Part shown: one piece after another, positions 61,306 through 64,000 of the stretch
Numbering within the stretch: position 1 is the stretch's first letter
Layout of the letters: each line of letters begins with the position of its first letter
Assembly: GCA_023101725.1 (NCBI GenBank)
Contig: JALJCO010003961.1
Location: forward strand, 1 to 64,000
Origin: Atherinomorus stipes
Lineage: Eukaryota; Chordata; Actinopteri; Atheriniformes; Atherinidae
DNA length: 64,000 bases
Reading direction: 5' to 3'
The notes under the pieces: generated by a model
What the model was told of the DNA's origin: nothing
What the model saw: only the letters and a program-made list of their open reading frames with translations
The model's database searches: none
Program-made: the position numbers and the translations under genes

Positions 61306-61429
61306 CTAGGAGGGCTCCAAGCACCTCTGCAGGGACATGCACGCTCCCACCCAGATGGAGGCCATAGTCAGAGCCCCCACGGCCACAGAGTACAGGCCCC
61401 ATTGGACCAGAGGAGGTGGCCCACCAGAC
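61306..61429 (-). CDS. Possible terminal exon encoding a membrane helix (unknown gene)
   Basis: On the minus strand a 45-codon open stretch ends in TAG at 61308-61306. Its last 40 codons follow a plausible acceptor (branch-like ACTAAG, then TGTGCCTAGCAG) ending at 61430. They encode SGGPPPLVQWGLYSVAVGAL, then TMASIWVGACMSLQRCLEPS. That is one clear hydrophobic helix of about 23 residues bounded by Pro-rich and Cys/Arg residues. The base composition here is markedly GC-richer than the flanks. I do not recognise the family. No upstream exon can be identified in this window, and the frame is short enough to be chance. Confidence 0.25.
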
Positions 61430-64000
61430 CTGCTAGGCACATCTTAGTATGTGATGGTCTCCATTTTCAGCTCGCTTGGATTCATTTGCTTAAAAACACT
61501 AAAAAAGAGAAAAGAATGGAGGAAGGAAGAGTTAAAAATACATGCTCAGGCTGGCATAATATATGAAAAGATACTTTGTTTGTCAGTAAGAATATTCTAA
61601 TATAGTTTAGACACTACAATTCCTGTAATGCTGTGCAGTTTACAACAATTTTCAGGAACATGAAATGACTTACTTTGACTTTCAGAACTGGGGCGGCTCA
61701 ATGGGTGCTGGAGATTATTGGTGTTTTAAGGAGGACTGGATTCTAAGTACCAGTATAGAATGACTGTAAGGGAATTTCTCACCTTGGCTTTGAACCAAAG
61801 AGGTTTCCAGCTTACGAGTTTGATTCCTCATTTTGTGGCCAACAGCACATCCTCATCATGTTGTCAGCAGTAATTCTGCCCTAAAGCTCCACATTTCCAT
61901 GCACCCAGACCCAGTAATGATGATTTAAATCATTGCCTTCACTTTTCTTGTCATCAGTTTCTATTTGGGATTCTGTATATTCCCAGATGTTGAAGTGATT
62001 CTGAAAAAAAAAAAAAAGAAAAAAAAAATCACCCAATATGCATCAAAGTATTCTGTATTTCCTACCAATAAAAAAGTTTCTACCACCATCTCAAATTTGT
62101 TAATAGTGGATTAAAAGAATAAAATCTTCTTAGTAATTATTAATCTGTAAAAATAAAAGTCTTAACTGACTAAATCTTGATTTAATGCAACACTTTATAG
62201 TTTCGTACTGCATGCTTCAATGGAAAGTCTTTGTCACATGTAGTTGTTGGCAACAGTCTCACCCTGTATTATCTTTTTTTTTTATTAAATCACCCTTTAC
62301 ATCTTTTTATAATTTGAAACACATAATAATAATAAACCAGCGGTAGAGAGCATTTCTTCACTAGATACCAGGGATCATCCTGAAGGCTGATGAGGAAGTG
62401 TGCCATGCCGGCAGGGTCCTGTAGATTATTAATAAGCAGGTGTGCACGGCCCCTTGGGTTTGTTTGGGAAGTCTTGCACGCAACCCCCCTCAGCAGCGCT
62501 GAAAAAGCACTTCAGACCAGACTGCTGGCAGACAGCAGGGTGACAAGGGAATCAAGAGAAGGGCCGGCTGAAGTTCAGTCTGGATTGTTTTTTTCTTCCC
62601 TTTTGACTGGGTGTGTGTGGAGGTGGCAGCAGACAGGTTTATGAAATATTTAGCACTAAAACCTCAAAGTACAATTACAGCGACTTTCCTAATTGAAGTG
62701 ACGCACAGACTGAAGGATAATGGAAGGGTAATAAGGGCTTTTACGGTATGTGTGTATGTCTTCATTTTTGTTACCTCACCTCCTTTTTCTTTGGTATCGA
62801 CGACTTTGTCAGGACGGTTTGCTCTCATCTCGGCTTTTATGAAGCAAAACATCATCTCTGGTTGTGGGCTTGCTGTAAGGTAAACTGAGGTCAGGAACAA
62901 GTAAAGGTTAGAGTCAGTGAAATGCTCTTACACAAGAATAACTGTGCAAGCTTGTTGGTGTATGTGTTTGAAAGGCTGTAAGCAAACAAGCACCGGCTCA
63001 AATAATCAACCTTCCATCAAAACTCCATCATTCTATCACCTCTGTATCACAACACTCGCCCGCCTTGGTGATTTGATATGATAATGTCCCTAATTTAAAC
63101 AAGAACATTTTGTTTCAGCAAAGAAAAAAGAAAAAAAAAAGGGAAGAAGATGAAGAATTAGAAGAGAGAAAAGTTTAAATCGATAAGTTCTGGGATTCTT
63201 GTGTGTATTTGCAAGCAAAGTCAAACTTTTGTTTGGTATGGACGAGGCAAACACTGAAGAAAATGAGATGAGTTTTATTCATTAGTTAAATGAGAAAGTC
63301 TTGATTTTGGTCCAAAGACCTACTGTAATTTATCTTTGGTGAAAACAGTGAGCCAGGCACTGAGTGGTCTACTGGCACGGCCATGGTCGGTGAAATTTTT
63401 GCTTCTGACTCCGTTGGGAGGTTTACCTTGAATTTCCAATGAGAAGCAAAAGGAGCTCTGTCTTAAAAGTGGCGGTGAATGAATAATGCATTGTATTAAA
63501 ACAGCTAAGACTGCTGTGAATTTGTGAATTTCCAGTAATAGAAGAATCTGCAGACAGAGTCACTTCATGCTTTTTTCTTACATCCTTGCAGAGAGCTCCT
63601 TTTACAGCTTCATATGATTGTCTCTCCGTTGTGTCTTATTTCATGCCCTCCAGTTATTGTTCAGGGGTAGGAAAACGTCTTTGAGTGAACTCTCAGCCTC
63701 AAGAATGTCTGAAGGGGTGCATTTCATAAATATAAATGAAATGAACAGCTTCACAGCACCGGAAAAAAGAAAACAGGTCCAGTTTTGCAAGCCAGAATAT
63801 TTCTTTACTTCCGAACAGTCAGCGATTGTAAGCTAGTTCTAACAGATGTTAAAAAAGGGTTTTAAGGGCTTGAACAAAGCTGTGTGACATTGCTGCACAC
63901 TTCAAATCATAATAGATGATGAGATTGTGCCCAGATTGAAGTTTTAGAAAAGGCTTGATTCTACAACACATATCTCATTGTGCTGCCTTGCTGTCAGTAG
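61430..64000. other. Non-coding stretch to the window end
   Basis: No exon or transposon ends recognised. It contains A-rich runs (for example 62005-62029) and short purine tracts near 63120-63170. Confidence 0.45.

Noticed and set aside
1..64000. CRISPR arrays, bacterial operons, phage or defence systems
   Set aside because: No spaced direct repeats, ribosome-binding sites or gene packing; the sequence is vertebrate-like throughout.

Overview
This window looks like vertebrate nuclear DNA from a ray-finned (teleost) fish, most likely a percomorph; the species cannot be named from sequence alone. The reasons are one intact single-exon coding sequence that matches the vertebrate TMEM74 family, no bacterial-style gene packing, AT-rich non-coding DNA, and many repeats typical of teleost genomes (tRNA-derived SINEs, 5'-truncated non-LTR retrotransposon tails, Tc1, hAT, PIF/Harbinger and TTAA-target transposons).

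The only gene I can support firmly is tmem74, on the minus strand at 54397-55242 (281 codons, two membrane helices). A GC-richer upstream block at about 55.9-56.2 kb and a good splice donor at 55937-55942 suggest an untranslated first exon. Two upstream start codons lie in the inferred leader. A 45-codon hydrophobic reading frame with a plausible splice acceptor (61306-61429, minus) could be a terminal exon of an unknown gene, but support is weak. Everything else is a gene desert.

Layout. 1-2400: transposon remains with a 400-bp hAT element. 5.8-6.3 kb: LINE tail and tRNA-derived SINE. 7.1-9.0 kb: a long, strongly strand-asymmetric C-rich repeat. 13.3-14.2 kb: a decayed reverse transcriptase. 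14.3-16.9 kb: a non-autonomous PIF/Harbinger-type element (CTG target duplication) with a TTAA-flanked element nested inside. 19.4-21.6 kb: an hAT MITE with a perfect 8-bp duplication, then a TTAA element carrying a broken Tc1. 22.8-23.6 kb: LINE tail, TTAA MITE and a perfect 53-bp tandem duplication. 27.9-31.5 kb: a third TTAA-type element that hosts a Harbinger-transposase-bearing element and a second copy of the 14.3-kb Harbinger family. 34.2-37.0 kb: LINE 3' end and a palindromic MITE interrupted by a SINE with a 14-bp duplication. 42.7-43.1 kb: a full SINE with an 11-bp duplication. 46.5-48.9 kb: another TTAA element and an inverted repeat pair. 58.6-60.9 kb: hAT end, paired tRNA-like SINE heads, a palindromic DNA transposon and a microsatellite.

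The most informative structure is the nesting. Two copies of one Harbinger family, one with and one without an insertion, give a paralogous empty site that defines a TTAA-target element to the base. A relative of the host repeat at 42.15 kb gives the empty site for the second Harbinger copy. Both Harbinger copies also carry two tRNA-like segments facing each other. I found no operon, phage, CRISPR or comparable gene system.
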